Notes: generated by a model from the sequence alone, not told the origin. A stretch of DNA of 64,000 bases from Psychroflexus torquis ATCC 700755 (GCF_000153485.2 NC_018721.1:2790001-2854000); one strand, 5' to 3'; shown: positions 9,308-18,749, numbered from the stretch's first letter. A program made the numbers and translations.

Positions 9308-9343
9308 TGTTGATAACTAAAAATTTATGTTGATAACTAAAAA
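9308..9343. repeat. Tandem 16-bp repeat with DnaA-box-like cores upstream of dnaB
   Basis: TGTTGATAACTAAAAA occurs at 9308-9323 and again at 9328-9343, a 20-bp period. The reverse complement of each core, TTATCAACA, is one base from the DnaA box TTATCCACA. A small inverted repeat (CAACAG-taac-CTGTTG, 9297-9312) overlaps the first copy. Confidence 0.6.
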
Positions 9344-9371
9344 AATCCAGATAATTAGTATCTGGATTTTG
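9341..9371 (-). terminator. Rho-independent terminator after accA
   Basis: AAAATCCAGATA and TATCTGGATTTT form a strong stem just beyond the accA stop. On the minus strand the hairpin is followed by a T run. Confidence 0.85.
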
Positions 9372-9395
9372 AGATAAATTGAGCTATGCTAGGAT

Positions 9396-10349
9396 TTACT
9401 CATTGTAAACTCCTATATCAACAAATTTTTGCATCCGTTTTTGCACTAATTCTTCTGGGGATAACTTTTTCAATTCTTCTAATTCTGCAAGAATAGTCTT
9501 CGTTACAATTTCAAAAGTTTTTTCTCTATTGCTATGTGCACCTCCAAGAGGTTCTTTGATAATTTTATCGATAATTTTCAATTTCTTCATATCGGTTGCT
9601 GTTAGCTTTAAAGCTTCGGCGGCCGTTTGCTTATTTTCCCAGCTTCTCCATAAGATAGAAGAACAAGATTCTGGAGAAATCACAGAATACCAAGTGTTTT
9701 CTAGCATCATTACTGTGTCTCCAACAGCTATTCCTAAGGCTCCTCCACTAGCGCCTTCTCCAATAATGATCACGATAACGGGAACCTTAAGTTGACTCAT
9801 TTCCATGATGTTTCTGGCAATAGCTTCACCCTGTCCTCGCTCTTCTGCTTCAAGTCCTGGAAAGGCTCCAGGGGTATCTATAAAACTGACAATTGGTAAA
9901 TTGAACTTTTCAGCTTTTTTCATCAAACGTAAGGCCTTTCGATAACCTTCTGGATTGGCCATTCCAAAGTTTCGGTACTGGCGGGTTTTGGTGTTGTACC
10001 CTTTTTGTTGACCAATAAACATAAAACTTTGTTCATTGATTTTACCAAGTCCGCCGATCATAGCTTTGTCGTCGCCAAAGTTTCTATCGCCATGCAGTTC
10101 CATAAAGGTGTTGCCACAAATAGCGTTGATATAATCTAGGGTGTAGGGTCTATTAGGATGTCTAGATAATTGAACTCTTTGCCAAGCATTAAGATTGGAA
10201 TAGATTTCTTTCTTTTTATTATCTAGTTTAAGTTTGATCTGCTTGCAAGTCTCTGTGACGTCTACCTCACTATCTTGACCTATTTCGCAAGCCTTTTCGA
10301 ATTGCTCTTGAAGGGCTTTAATCGGTAATTCAAAATCTAAATATTCCAT
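9396..10349 (-). CDS. accA: Acetyl-CoA carboxylase carboxyltransferase subunit alpha
   Basis: With AccD it transfers the carboxyl group from biotin to acetyl-CoA, giving malonyl-CoA for fatty-acid synthesis. Visible blocks are [20 protein letters not shown] near residue 75, [20 protein letters not shown] near 160 and the oxyanion-forming glycines [17 protein letters not shown] near 195. The 317-residue length is standard. It has its own promoter and terminator and sits alone between dnaB and the lptF-type gene. Confidence 0.97.
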   Translation of the reverse strand: MEYLDFELPIKALQEQFEKACEIGQDSEVDVTETCKQIKLKLDNKKKEIYSNLNAWQRVQLSRHPNRPYTLDYINAICGNTFMELHGDRNFGDDKAMIGGLGKINEQSFMFIGQQKGYNTKTRQYRNFGMANPEGYRKALRLMKKAEKFNLPIVSFIDTPGAFPGLEAEERGQGEAIARNIMEMSQLKVPVIVIIIGEGASGGALGIAVGDTVMMLENTWYSVISPESCSSILWRSWENKQTAAEALKLTATDMKKLKIIDKIIKEPLGGAHSNREKTFEIVTKTILAELEELKKLSPEELVQKRMQKFVDIGVYNE

Positions 10350-10381
10350 GAATACAGTGTGTTTCTTTAAAAGTCAGTCCG

Positions 10382-10389
10382 CAAATATA
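10382..10389 (-). promoter_or_regulatory. -7 promoter element of accA
   Basis: On the minus strand this reads TATATTTG, a full TAnnTTTG match, 33 bases before the accA start codon. Confidence 0.6.
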
Positions 10390-10423
10390 TAAATATATGT
10401 CTGTTTAAATGATAAATTTTAGA

Positions 10424-11500
10424 TTAGCGTTTAGCTTTGATAAGTAAATAAATAGCTAAAAGACCAAACAAAATATTGGAGAACCAAACAGCGATTAGTG
10501 GTGAGAATGTCGATTTTTCTGCAATGGTTCCAAAAACCTTATCTAAAAAGATAAAGGCGAAAGCAATAACAATTCCTATCGCGAGATTAGCTCCCATACC
10601 TCCTCGTCTTTTCATCGCCGATACAGAGACTGCGATGATTGTGAGAATAAAGGCAGAGACTGGAACACTCCATCGCTTATAGGCTACAATCTGATAACTA
10701 CTAATGTTGGCAGATCCTCTTCGCTTTTCAGTTGTTATAAAGTCTTTTAATTCCCCATAATCTAGAGTTTCTGCGATATATTCTACTGGAGTTAATTCAC
10801 CAAATTCAAAAGGCAAAATCGTATCTAAAGAAGACTGTCTTTCTATAACATCTTCCCTTTCATTTATAGTTCTCTTTTCAAAATTATTTAAGGTATATGT
10901 GGAATCTTTTGCATTGAATTTTAATCGAGAGGCCGAGATTTTAAAAGTCATTTCTTGGCCCTCAAAATGTTCTAGGGTAAAGTTTCTAGCGGTTCCTGTA
11001 CTGGTTTGAAAGTTTGTAGCAAAAATAAACTCGTTATCATTGACTTGCCGATAAACATTTTGCGTCTCTTGCGATTGTTTACCTTTTTTGAAATACTGAT
11101 ATTTAAATTCGTTAAACCCTTGACTTGCATTGGGCACCAGATACATAGTGAACATAAGGGCAATGCCACATACCAAAGTAGCACCGATAAGATAGGGTCT
11201 TAAAAATCTCGAAAATGAAATGCCTGAACTCAGAATGGCAATGATTTCTGTATTATTCGCTAATTTGGAAGTAAACCATATGATGGATAAGAATAGAAAA
11301 ATAGGGAATAATAAGTTGGCAAAGTATATGGTGAAGTTGCCATAAAACACCAGAACTTCTTCAATTGGTACCTCATTTTCTTTGATATCGTCAATCTTTT
11401 CTGAAAGATTGACGATAATGCCTATGGGTATAAACATCAAAAGCAAAGCAACGAATGTTGTTAAGTAGCGTTTTAGTATGTACCAATCTATAATTTTCAA
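10424..11500 (-). CDS. LptF/LptG-family permease
   Basis: An inner-membrane permease of the lipopolysaccharide exporter. The pattern is diagnostic: about three N-terminal helices (first MKIIDWYILKRYLTTFVALL), a long periplasmic beta-jellyroll region (about residues 125-265) and three C-terminal helices (about 270-358). The N-terminal IIDWYILKRYL resembles the YjgP/YjgQ start. Whether it fills the LptF or LptG position cannot be decided here. It follows tgt by 10 bases in one operon, and partner LptB is at 5.7 kb. Confidence 0.92.
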   Translation of the reverse strand: MKIIDWYILKRYLTTFVALLLMFIPIGIIVNLSEKIDDIKENEVPIEEVLVFYGNFTIYFANLLFPIFLFLSIIWFTSKLANNTEIIAILSSGISFSRFLRPYLIGATLVCGIALMFTMYLVPNASQGFNEFKYQYFKKGKQSQETQNVYRQVNDNEFIFATNFQTSTGTARNFTLEHFEGQEMTFKISASRLKFNAKDSTYTLNNFEKRTINEREDVIERQSSLDTILPFEFGELTPVEYIAETLDYGELKDFITTEKRRGSANISSYQIVAYKRWSVPVSAFILTIIAVSVSAMKRRGGMGANLAIGIVIAFAFIFLDKVFGTIAEKSTFSPLIAVWFSNILFGLLAIYLLIKAKR

Positions 11501-11510
11501 TGCTCTAGTA

Positions 11511-12641
11511 TTAAAGTCTTATCGATAATTTTTTAACCATAGTATCCTTCCAGGTTCTAAAGGTGCCTGCTTGTATTTGTCGCCTAGCCTCTCTTACTAA
11601 CCATAAATAGAACCCTAAATTGTGTATGGTAGCAATTTGTTTTCCTAACAATTCTTTGACGGAGAAAAGATGTTTTAAATACGCTTTAGAATATTCCGTA
11701 TCTACCCAAGTGTAAGCTGCTGGATCTAAAGGTGAAAAATCCTCCTCCCACTTTTTATTTTTGATGTTAATGGTGCCTTCAGAGGTGAATAACATGCCGT
11801 TTCTACCATTTCTGGTAGGCATAACACAATCGAACATGTCTACACCCAAAGCTATATTTTCTAATAGATTAGAAGGGGTTCCTACCCCCATTAAGTAGCG
11901 TGGTTTGTCTTCAGGTAAAATGGCATTTACAACTTCGGTCATCGCATACATTTCATCATCAGGTTCACCTACTGAAAGCCCTCCAATGGCGTTGCCCTCT
12001 GCACCAACATTAGCGATATATTCTGCAGACTGCTGTCTTAGGTCTTTATATGTACTTCCTTGCACGATAGGAAAAAGCGTTTGTTCGTGTCCATAAAGCG
12101 GTGATGTATTTTTCATGTGATTCATGCAACGGTCTAGCCATCTATGGGTCATGTGCATAGATCTTTGTGCATATTTATAATCACAAGGATAAGGTGTGCA
12201 CTCATCAAAAGCCATGATAATATCTGCACCAATTTCCCTTTGAATATTTATAGCACTTTCGGGAGTGAATAGATGGGTTGAGCCATCAATATGAGATTTA
12301 AACTTCACCCCTTCTTCTTTGATTTTTCTATTTGCAGAAAGTGAATAGACTTGGTAACCGCCACTATCGGTAAGGATATTTCTATCCCAGTTCATGAATT
12401 TATGGAGTCCTCCAGCTTTCTTAAGGATTCCTGTTCCGGGTCTTAGATAAAGATGATAGGTATTTCCTAAAATAATGTCAGGATTAATTTCTTCTTTGAG
12501 TTCTCTTTGGTGAACTCCCTTAACAGTGCCAATAGTACCAACTGGCATAAATATAGGAGTTTCAATAACGCCATGGTCTGTGGTTAGTTTTCCAGCTCTA
12601 GCCTTGGAATTGGGGTCTTTACTTAGTAATTCGAATGTCAT
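11511..12641 (-). CDS. tgt: tRNA-guanine transglycosylase (queuine tRNA-ribosyltransferase)
   Basis: It exchanges guanine-34 for preQ1 in tRNAs with GUN anticodons. I chose the ATG at 12641 (MTFELLSKDPNSKARAG) over 12662 because family members begin at this point. Visible are the substrate loop ILTDSGGYQVYSL with Asp near residue 90, DIIMAFDEC near 145, IGGLSVGEP near 225 and the nucleophile block DMFDCVMPTRNGRNG near 265. The zinc site is altered: the usual CxCxxC is replaced by DPAAYTWVDTEYS, while the following His (TIHNLGFYLWL) remains. It is first gene of a tgt-lptF operon. Confidence 0.95.
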   Translation of the reverse strand: MTFELLSKDPNSKARAGKLTTDHGVIETPIFMPVGTIGTVKGVHQRELKEEINPDIILGNTYHLYLRPGTGILKKAGGLHKFMNWDRNILTDSGGYQVYSLSANRKIKEEGVKFKSHIDGSTHLFTPESAINIQREIGADIIMAFDECTPYPCDYKYAQRSMHMTHRWLDRCMNHMKNTSPLYGHEQTLFPIVQGSTYKDLRQQSAEYIANVGAEGNAIGGLSVGEPDDEMYAMTEVVNAILPEDKPRYLMGVGTPSNLLENIALGVDMFDCVMPTRNGRNGMLFTSEGTINIKNKKWEEDFSPLDPAAYTWVDTEYSKAYLKHLFSVKELLGKQIATIHNLGFYLWLVREARRQIQAGTFRTWKDTMVKKLSIRL

Positions 12642-12749
12642 ATAGATTTCAATAGCCTGCAAATATACTCTACTCTATTAAAACTATTTTCAACAGATGA
12701 AGATAATAGGAAGCCAAAATATGAGGGACTCTGTTTTATAATAAATTCT

Positions 12750-12757
12750 TACTTTTG
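12750..12757 (+). promoter_or_regulatory. -7 promoter element of the split transketolase operon
   Basis: TACTTTTG fits TAnnTTTG, 28 bases before the transketolase N-subunit start. No clear -33 element is seen. Confidence 0.5.
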
Positions 12758-12785
12758 AGCAACTTTTAAAATTCTTATTTATCTC

Positions 12786-13631
12786 ATGTCAACAACACAA
12801 CATTTACAAGATTTTGTCACGCAAGTAAGGAGAGATATTCTTCGCCAAGTCCATCAAGTAAATTCTGGTCATCCTGGAGGTTCTCTTGGTTGTGCAGAAT
12901 ACTTTTCTGTCCTTTATCAAGACGTCATGGAGTATTCCGTCGACTTCGATATGGATGGAAAAAACGAAGATTTATTCTTTTTATCTAATGGACATATTTC
13001 TCCAGTCTTCTATAGTGTTTTATCTCGGTCCGGATTTTTCCCTGTAGAAGAGCTTAACACGTTTAGAAAGATAGATTCTAGACTACAAGGTCATCCAACT
13101 ACTCATGAAGGTTTGCCAGGTATAAGAATTGCTTCTGGATCTTTAGGGCAGGGAATGTCTGTCGCCATAGGAGCAGCACAGACCAAAAAATTAAATAAAG
13201 ATACACATCTCATTTATAGTCTCCATGGTGATGGAGAGCTACAGGAAGGTCAAAATTGGGAAGCGATTCTCTATGCAGGATCAAAAGGTGTAGACAATCT
13301 TATTGCGACTATAGATTATAATAAAAAGCAGATAGACGGGGCTACAGACGATGTGTTGCCTCTTGGAAATCTTAAGAAGAAATTTGAAGCTTTTGACTGG
13401 AAGGTTATAGAATTAAAGGCAGGAAACGATATCACTGCCATAAAAGAAGCTCTAGAAAAGGCAAAAGGATTAACGGGTAAAAAACAACCTGTTGTTATTC
13501 TTATGGAAACTGAGATGGGAAATGGTGTAGATTTTATGATGGGAACTCACGCTTGGCATGGTAAAGCTCCTAATGACGAGCAACTCGAAAAAGCACTTTC
13601 TCAAAACCTGGAAACTCTTGGTGATTACTAA
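12786..13631 (+). CDS. Transketolase, N-terminal (thiamine-binding) subunit
   Basis: The 281-residue first half of a split transketolase of the pentose phosphate pathway. It has the early His motif VNSGHPGGSLGCAEY near residue 26, the GHPT and GSLGQG segments near 100-118, and the thiamine-diphosphate/Mg2+ motif HGDGELQEGQNWEA near residue 146. The partner subunit follows 49 bases downstream. Split transketolases are widespread in Bacteria; a transketolase-like DXS role is less likely. Confidence 0.93.
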   Translation: MSTTQHLQDFVTQVRRDILRQVHQVNSGHPGGSLGCAEYFSVLYQDVMEYSVDFDMDGKNEDLFFLSNGHISPVFYSVLSRSGFFPVEELNTFRKIDSRLQGHPTTHEGLPGIRIASGSLGQGMSVAIGAAQTKKLNKDTHLIYSLHGDGELQEGQNWEAILYAGSKGVDNLIATIDYNKKQIDGATDDVLPLGNLKKKFEAFDWKVIELKAGNDITAIKEALEKAKGLTGKKQPVVILMETEMGNGVDFMMGTHAWHGKAPNDEQLEKALSQNLETLGDY

Positions 13632-13680
13632 GGAGTCGTTTAGAATAACATTAATTTTTTCACATTAGATTATAAAGACC

Positions 13681-14634
13681 ATGAAAATATATAAAAATAC
13701 AGGAAATATAGATACCCGATCTGGATTTGGAGCTGGCCTAGCTGAACTTGGTAAAACCAATCCTAATGTCGTAGCTCTTTGTGCAGACCTAACAGGATCT
13801 TTAAAAATGGATGAATTTAAGGACAATCATCCAGAGCGTTTTTTCCAGATAGGAATTGCAGAAGCCAATATGATTTGTATTGCTGCTGGAATGACTATAG
13901 GAGGCAAAATTCCATTTACAGGCACATTTGCTAATTTCTCAACGGGTAGAGTCTATGATCAGATCAGACAATCGGTAGCTTATTCTGGTAAAAATGTCAA
14001 AATTTGTGCTTCCCATGCTGGTTTAACCTTAGGAGAAGATGGTGCTACTCATCAAATCCTTGAAGACTTGGGTATGATGAAAATGTTGCCTGGAATGACT
14101 GTGATAAACACCTGTGATTATAACCAAACCAAAGCGGCTACTCTTGCGATTGCAGAACATGAAGGTCCGGTTTATTTGAGGTTTGGTCGCCCTAAAGTGG
14201 CTAACTTCACCCCAGAGGATCAGAAATTTGAAATTGGAAAAGCTGTTCATTTAACCGAAGGCAATGATGTCACTATTATTGCTACCGGGCATTTGGTTTG
14301 GGAAGCTTTAGAGGCTGCCAAAATTTTAGATGAGAAAGGGATTTCTGCTGAGGTGATTAATATTCATACGATAAAGCCTTTAGATGAAACGGCTATTTTA
14401 AAGTCAATACGAAAAACAAAATGTGTAGTGACTGCAGAAGAGCATAACTTTTTAGGAGGACTTGGTGAAAGCGTAGCTAGAACTCTGACTCTCAATCACC
14501 CAGCGCCTCAAGAATTTGTTGCTACTAACGATACCTTTGGAGAAAGTGGAGAGCCACTTATGCTCCTTGATAAATATGGACTAAATGCAAAAGCCATTAT
14601 TGAAAAAGCGGAAGCTGTGATTTTAAGAAAATAA
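13681..14634 (+). CDS. Transketolase, C-terminal (pyrimidine-binding) subunit
   Basis: The 317-residue second half. It contains the pyrimidine-domain catalytic Glu context FQIGIAEANMICIAAGM near residue 57-75, GTFANFSTGRVYDQIRQS near 90, HAGLTLGEDGATHQ near 115, and a C-terminal transketolase domain (about 180-310). It pairs with the upstream N-subunit to form the active enzyme. A hairpin terminator follows at 14656. Confidence 0.93.
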   Translation: MKIYKNTGNIDTRSGFGAGLAELGKTNPNVVALCADLTGSLKMDEFKDNHPERFFQIGIAEANMICIAAGMTIGGKIPFTGTFANFSTGRVYDQIRQSVAYSGKNVKICASHAGLTLGEDGATHQILEDLGMMKMLPGMTVINTCDYNQTKAATLAIAEHEGPVYLRFGRPKVANFTPEDQKFEIGKAVHLTEGNDVTIIATGHLVWEALEAAKILDEKGISAEVINIHTIKPLDETAILKSIRKTKCVVTAEEHNFLGGLGESVARTLTLNHPAPQEFVATNDTFGESGEPLMLLDKYGLNAKAIIEKAEAVILRK

Positions 14635-14655
14635 TAGTTTATTTTTAATTTTAAG

Positions 14656-14689
14656 AAAAAGCCTTCTGGAAACATCCTAAAGGCTTTTT
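14656..14689 (+). terminator. Terminator of the transketolase operon
   Basis: AAAAAGCCTT and AAGGCTTTTT form a stem around a 14-base loop. It reaches into the stop codon of the convergent BLUF gene and may act in both directions. Confidence 0.8.
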
Positions 14690-15116
14690 AGCTGGAAAGA
14701 GTTTTTACAAAATCGTAGAGGACCTTCAGCACTGGGTGATTTTTGCTGGACGTATTCCCTAAAAATATATCCTCAAGATTTAAATTTTCTTTGCCTACTA
14801 TTTTTTTTATGTGGTGGTCATGTACCTTCTTATAGGCCATGGACCAGTCTTTAAATTGGCGTTCACTCAAGTCTCCAGAATCTAAAAGAATCATGTCTTT
14901 ATGCCTAATATCCTTACTGATAGATTCATACACTTTGTCGATCTCTTGTGCAGGACCTTCTATATATTGAACAAATTTACCCTGAATAAGAAGCAATACC
15001 CCAGTTATCGTTAATTGTTTATTTTTCTCCCTTACCTGAAATAAAAAATCTTCAATACTTTTACTGGACATCACTCTAGACTGAGAGCTCATATAAGATA
15101 CAAATTTCAATGACAT
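14688..15116 (-). CDS. Stand-alone BLUF-domain blue-light photoreceptor
   Basis: A 142-residue flavin-binding light sensor. Residues known to matter in cyanobacterial PixD (Slr1694) are at the same numbers: Tyr8 (KFVSYMS), Asn32 (EKNKQLTITG), Gln50 (GKFVQYIEG), Trp91 and Met93 (FKDWSMAY). BLUF occupies residues 1-95; the last 45 residues are a short C-terminal extension with no output domain, as in PixD, so signalling would be through a protein partner not identifiable here. It is monocistronic, convergent with the transketolase operon. Confidence 0.93.
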   Translation of the reverse strand: MSLKFVSYMSSQSRVMSSKSIEDFLFQVREKNKQLTITGVLLLIQGKFVQYIEGPAQEIDKVYESISKDIRHKDMILLDSGDLSERQFKDWSMAYKKVHDHHIKKIVGKENLNLEDIFLGNTSSKNHPVLKVLYDFVKTLSS

Positions 15117-15167
15117 TTGATTTTTTTTTGAACTCTAATTTAAGCTTTTTTTTGAAATCTTAATGTC

Positions 15168-15175
15168 CAAAAATA
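15168..15175 (-). promoter_or_regulatory. -7 promoter element of the BLUF gene
   Basis: On the minus strand TATTTTTG matches TAnnTTTG, 52 bases before the BLUF start codon. Confidence 0.5.
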
Positions 15176-15236
15176 AAGGCTTTCATAAAAACATCTCAAT
15201 TTTTTAAGATTTGAAGATTTCCTTAATTTCAAATCA

Positions 15237-15244
15237 TAACTTTG
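15237..15244 (+). promoter_or_regulatory. -7 promoter element of the exonuclease gene
   Basis: TAACTTTG matches TAnnTTTG, and a TTG lies about 22 bases upstream. It would give a leader of only about 8 bases before the ATG at 15259. It also lies inside the longer alternative reading frame from 15211, which argues against that upstream start. Confidence 0.55.
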
Positions 15245-15258
15245 TAAAAAGATTCACC

Positions 15259-16029
15259 ATGGAATTAAAATTGACCCGCCCCATTTGTTTTTTTGATTTA
15301 GAAACTACTGGGATTAATATTTCAAAAGATAGAATTGTTGAGATTTCTATCTTAAAAGTTTTTGAAAACAACAATAAAGAGAGTTATACCTGGAAGGTGA
15401 ATCCAGGAATTCCTATTCCAAAAGAAACCACAGCAATTCATGGAATAAGTGATGAAGATGTGGTGAATGAACCAAAGTTTGATGAACTCGCTCCGAAAAT
15501 CAATGCTATGATAAAAGGCTGTGACCTTGGAGGCTACAATAGCAATAGATTCGATATCCCATTATTAGCTGAAGAGATGTTGAGAACGGGAATTGATTTT
15601 GATCTTAAGAAAATAAACGCTGTAGATGTTCAAACTATTTTCCATAAAAAGGAAAAGCGAACCTTGGAAGCCGCTTATAAATTCTATTGTGATAAAGATT
15701 TGACAGATGCCCATAGTGCAGAGGCAGACACCAACGCTACTTATGAGGTTTTAAAATCTCAACTCGACCGGTATCCAGATTTAGAAAATGATACCAAATG
15801 GTTATCTACCTTTAGTGCACATAAGAAATTCGCCGATCTCGCTGGGTTTCTCGTTATGAATAAAAAAGATGAAGAGGTTTTCGGGTTTGGAAAATTTAAG
15901 GGTAAAAAAGTTGAAGATGTCTTGGAAAAAGAACCTGGCTATTTTGGATGGATTCAAAATTCTGATTTCCCACTTTATACCAAAAAAGTGCTTACAGCCA
16001 TTAAATTGAGAAAACTGGCCACTAAATAA
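15259..16029 (+). CDS. DnaQ-like DEDDh 3'-5' exonuclease
   Basis: A 256-residue exonuclease. The three catalytic motifs are plain: ExoI ICFFDLETTGI near residue 10, ExoII GYNSNRFDIPLL near 93, and ExoIII with HSAEAD near 152 (His then Asp five residues on, the DEDDh type). The C-terminal segment FGKFKGKKVEDVLEKEPGYF (about 212-235) resembles the C-terminal domain of exonuclease X-like proteins. The ATG at 15259 is preferred to 15211 because a promoter element lies between them. It is a standalone nuclease, not a polymerase III proofreading subunit by context. Confidence 0.9.
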   Translation: MELKLTRPICFFDLETTGINISKDRIVEISILKVFENNNKESYTWKVNPGIPIPKETTAIHGISDEDVVNEPKFDELAPKINAMIKGCDLGGYNSNRFDIPLLAEEMLRTGIDFDLKKINAVDVQTIFHKKEKRTLEAAYKFYCDKDLTDAHSAEADTNATYEVLKSQLDRYPDLENDTKWLSTFSAHKKFADLAGFLVMNKKDEEVFGFGKFKGKKVEDVLEKEPGYFGWIQNSDFPLYTKKVLTAIKLRKLATK

Positions 16030-16114
16030 GACCAACTCCTCACAAAGCGAACTTGTTTTACCAGCAATTTTTAAACTAGTAAGGGCTAAATTTAAAATCA
16101 CTAGATAAAATTCT

Positions 16115-16471
16115 ATGAAATATTTATTTATTTTTATTTTGAGTATAAATTTCATGAATGCTCAGAACGTTAGTAATTTAGATTCGGTAGTGAATGTTTC
16201 TTTACCTTCTTTATCATACATGACTTTAAATACATCAAACCTTTCATCAAATAAATACAATCAAAATTTTTTAAATTTGAAAGTGAAAAAGCATTACCGA
16301 GATATTAAAGAAGGTTTTTTTGTTCTCTCTAAGTATGCTTTTAAAAACTATGATCAATTTGATTATGATGTTTTTAATTACACACCAGAAGATGCACTTA
16401 GAAAAATTACTCCTAATTACGACCTCCATAGTGCGCCGCTTCCTTCTCCTATGTATTATCCAATTGATTAA
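16115..16471 (+). CDS. Small secreted hypothetical protein
   Basis: No known family is recognised. The 118-residue protein begins with a signal peptide (MKYLFIFILSINFMNA, cleavage likely before QN), followed by a Ser/Asn/Leu-rich stretch and a Tyr/Phe/Pro-rich C-terminus ending PSPMYYPID. It stands alone between the exonuclease and the FAH-family gene. Export is well supported; function is not. Confidence 0.7.
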   Translation: MKYLFIFILSINFMNAQNVSNLDSVVNVSLPSLSYMTLNTSNLSSNKYNQNFLNLKVKKHYRDIKEGFFVLSKYAFKNYDQFDYDVFNYTPEDALRKITPNYDLHSAPLPSPMYYPID

Positions 16472-16558
16472 TCGATCAGTATTTTTAGGCTTTTAATTGT
16501 CTGTTTTATGATTTTAAGTGATTAATTTTGTAGAGTTTTAATTAATTTAAATTTTCTT

Positions 16559-17173
16559 ATGAAGCTAATTTGTATTGGTAGAAATTATGCAAAACATATT
16601 TCTGAACTAAAAAACGAAAAGCCTGAACATCCAGTGGTTTTTCTTAAGCCAGATTCTTCAGTGCTATTAAAAAATAATCCGTTTATTATTCCTGCATTCA
16701 CTAAAGAGGTGCATCATGAAGTGGAAATTCTAGTAAAAATAAATAAAGTAGGAAAGCATATTCAGACGAAATTCGCTCATAAATATTATGATGAGATAGG
16801 TTTGGGTATAGATTTTACAGCAAGAGATATTCAAAATCAATTAAAAGAGCAGGGGTTACCTTGGGAAAAGGCTAAGGGTTTTGATGGGGCTGCGGTTATA
16901 GGAGAAACATGGTTACCTAAGGACAGATTTCAAGATCTCAATAATATTGATTTTAGATTAGAAAAAAACAAAACAGCAGTTCAATCAGGATCTACTTCAG
17001 AAATGCTTTGGAGAATCGACGAGCTTATCGCTCACGTTTCAGAATACTTTACGCTTAAAATTGGAGATGTCATTTTTACAGGAACTCCGGCAGGAGTAGG
17101 AAGAGTCGAAGAAGGAGATCATTTAGAGGGATTTATCGAAGATACATCATGCTTTTCAATTCAAGTAAAATAA
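16559..17173 (+). CDS. Fumarylacetoacetate hydrolase family protein
   Basis: The compact 204-residue FAH fold (acylpyruvase/FAHD1-like hydrolase or decarboxylase). It starts directly with [17 protein letters not shown], has [11 protein letters not shown] near residue 60 with metal-binding Glu residues, [20 protein letters not shown] near 88, and the C-terminal [19 protein letters not shown] near 170. Substrate is unknown. cinA follows after a 4-base gap, so they are probably cotranscribed. Confidence 0.92.
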   Translation: MKLICIGRNYAKHISELKNEKPEHPVVFLKPDSSVLLKNNPFIIPAFTKEVHHEVEILVKINKVGKHIQTKFAHKYYDEIGLGIDFTARDIQNQLKEQGLPWEKAKGFDGAAVIGETWLPKDRFQDLNNIDFRLEKNKTAVQSGSTSEMLWRIDELIAHVSEYFTLKIGDVIFTGTPAGVGRVEEGDHLEGFIEDTSCFSIQVK

Positions 17174-17177
17174 AACT

Positions 17178-18425
17178 ATGCAGGCAGAAATAATAACCAT
17201 AGGAGATGAAATTCTCATCGGTCAAATTATAGATACAAATTCAGCTTATATCGGCAAACAGCTCAATAAAATAGGGGTAGAGGTGTATCAAATTTCGTCG
17301 ATTCAAGATGAGGAGTCCCATATTTTAAGAGCTTTTGAAGAAGCGTCCAAACGCTCAAATATTGTGATTGTAACTGGAGGCCTTGGTCCTACCAAAGATG
17401 ATATTACAAAACACACGTTTTGTAAGTATTTCAATGACGAATTAGTTTTAGATAAAAAGGTTTTGGCACATGTCGAGGACATATTTAAAAAATATGTGGA
17501 CACTCCTATTTTAGAAGCCAATAAATCTCAGGCTTGGATTCCTTCACAATCTATCACCCTACACAATGAATATGGAACTGCTCCAGGAATGTGGTTTGAA
17601 AAAAAAGGGGTCGTTTATATTTCTATGCCAGGAGTGCCTTATGAAATGAAATCCATATTGACCGAGCAAGTTATACCTAGACTTCAAGATCGATTTAAAA
17701 CACCCTTTATCATTCATAAAACCGTTCTTACTTATGGATTAGGAGAAAGTGCCATTGCAGAGCGTATTGAAGATTGGGAAAATAAATTACCTAAATTTAT
17801 AAAATTAGCATACTTGCCAAGTCTAGGACGAGTAAGGTTAAGGTTGAGCGCTAGGGGAGAGGATGAGAAGCTGCTTAAAGAGAGTTTAATTACAGCTGTT
17901 GAACGTCTAAACAGAGTTATAGGTGATATTATAAAAGGATATGAAGATGAGCAAACTCTAGAAGAGCGCATCGCTCAAGCCTTTGTGGATCGTGGACAAT
18001 CTTTAATTACAGCAGAAAGTTGTACCGGAGGACGGTTAGCCTCTAAGTTTACAGAAATACCTGGTGCTTCATCATATTTTATAGGATCTATCGTCAGTTA
18101 TGCTACCTCTGCCAAAAATGATATCCTTCATATTCCAAAGGATCTTATTTCTAAGTACTCTGTAGTGAGTTCAGAAATCACTGAAGCAATGGCCAACAGA
18201 GCTAAAGCCATGTTTAAAGCTGATTATGCTATTGCAACAACGGGAAACGCAGGACCTTCCAAAGGAGATAGTGATGCAGAGATAGGAACGGTGTTTATCG
18301 CTATTGCTTCACCAGAAAAAACGGAAGTTCATGAATTTCAATTTGGAAAACATCGCGAAAGAGTGACTCAAAAAGCAGTGAATAAAGCCCTAGAGCTGAT
18401 TTACGAAGCTATTTTAAAAAATTAA
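17178..18425 (+). CDS. cinA: CinA family protein (nicotinamide-nucleotide amidase)
   Basis: A two-domain protein of 415 residues. The N-terminal MoCF-like domain (about 1-170, [33 protein letters not shown]) belongs to the COG1058 ADP-ribose pyrophosphatase-type unit. The C-terminal CinA domain (about 255-410, [35 protein letters not shown]) deamidates nicotinamide mononucleotide to recycle NAD. A role in competence is known only in some species. It shares the FAH-family transcript. Confidence 0.95.
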   Translation: MQAEIITIGDEILIGQIIDTNSAYIGKQLNKIGVEVYQISSIQDEESHILRAFEEASKRSNIVIVTGGLGPTKDDITKHTFCKYFNDELVLDKKVLAHVEDIFKKYVDTPILEANKSQAWIPSQSITLHNEYGTAPGMWFEKKGVVYISMPGVPYEMKSILTEQVIPRLQDRFKTPFIIHKTVLTYGLGESAIAERIEDWENKLPKFIKLAYLPSLGRVRLRLSARGEDEKLLKESLITAVERLNRVIGDIIKGYEDEQTLEERIAQAFVDRGQSLITAESCTGGRLASKFTEIPGASSYFIGSIVSYATSAKNDILHIPKDLISKYSVVSSEITEAMANRAKAMFKADYAIATTGNAGPSKGDSDAEIGTVFIAIASPEKTEVHEFQFGKHRERVTQKAVNKALELIYEAILKN

Positions 18426-18509
18426 AAAACTCTGAGATTTATTTTTATTAATTGAGAAAAATGTCGTTAATTTGCATCCTGTTTTTAATAACACATAAAA
18501 GTATATATA

Positions 18510-18749
18510 ATGTCAAGAGTTTGTGAGCTTACTGGAAAAAGAGCAATGTCCGGAAATAATGTTTCCAAAGCATTAAATAGAACTAGACGTAAATTTAGCG
18601 TCAACTTGGTTAAGAAAAGATTTTATATCCCAGGTGAGGATAAATGGATAACTTTAAAAGTATCCACTTCTATTTTGAAAACCATCAATAAGAAAGGAAT
18701 TCACGCTGTTTTGAAAGATGCACGTGCTAAAGGATTCTTGACAAAATAG
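18510..18749 (+). CDS. rpmB: Large ribosomal subunit protein L28
   Basis: A 79-residue basic protein with the L28 signature VCELTGKRAMSGNNVSKALN. It opens the tight cluster rpmB-rpmG-DUF4295-ftsY, common in Bacteroidota. A near-consensus -7 element (TTAATTTG) lies about 45 bases upstream. Confidence 0.97.
   Translation: MSRVCELTGKRAMSGNNVSKALNRTRRKFSVNLVKKRFYIPGEDKWITLKVSTSILKTINKKGIHAVLKDARAKGFLTK

Noticed and set aside
9231..9395. Firm call of a replication origin at dnaB
   Set aside because: Only two near-match boxes are present, and genes on both sides do not show a consistent divergence at this point; kept as a hypothesis only.
15211..15258. 16-residue N-terminal extension of the exonuclease
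   Set aside because: A TAACTTTG promoter element lies inside it and the sequence is not family-like.
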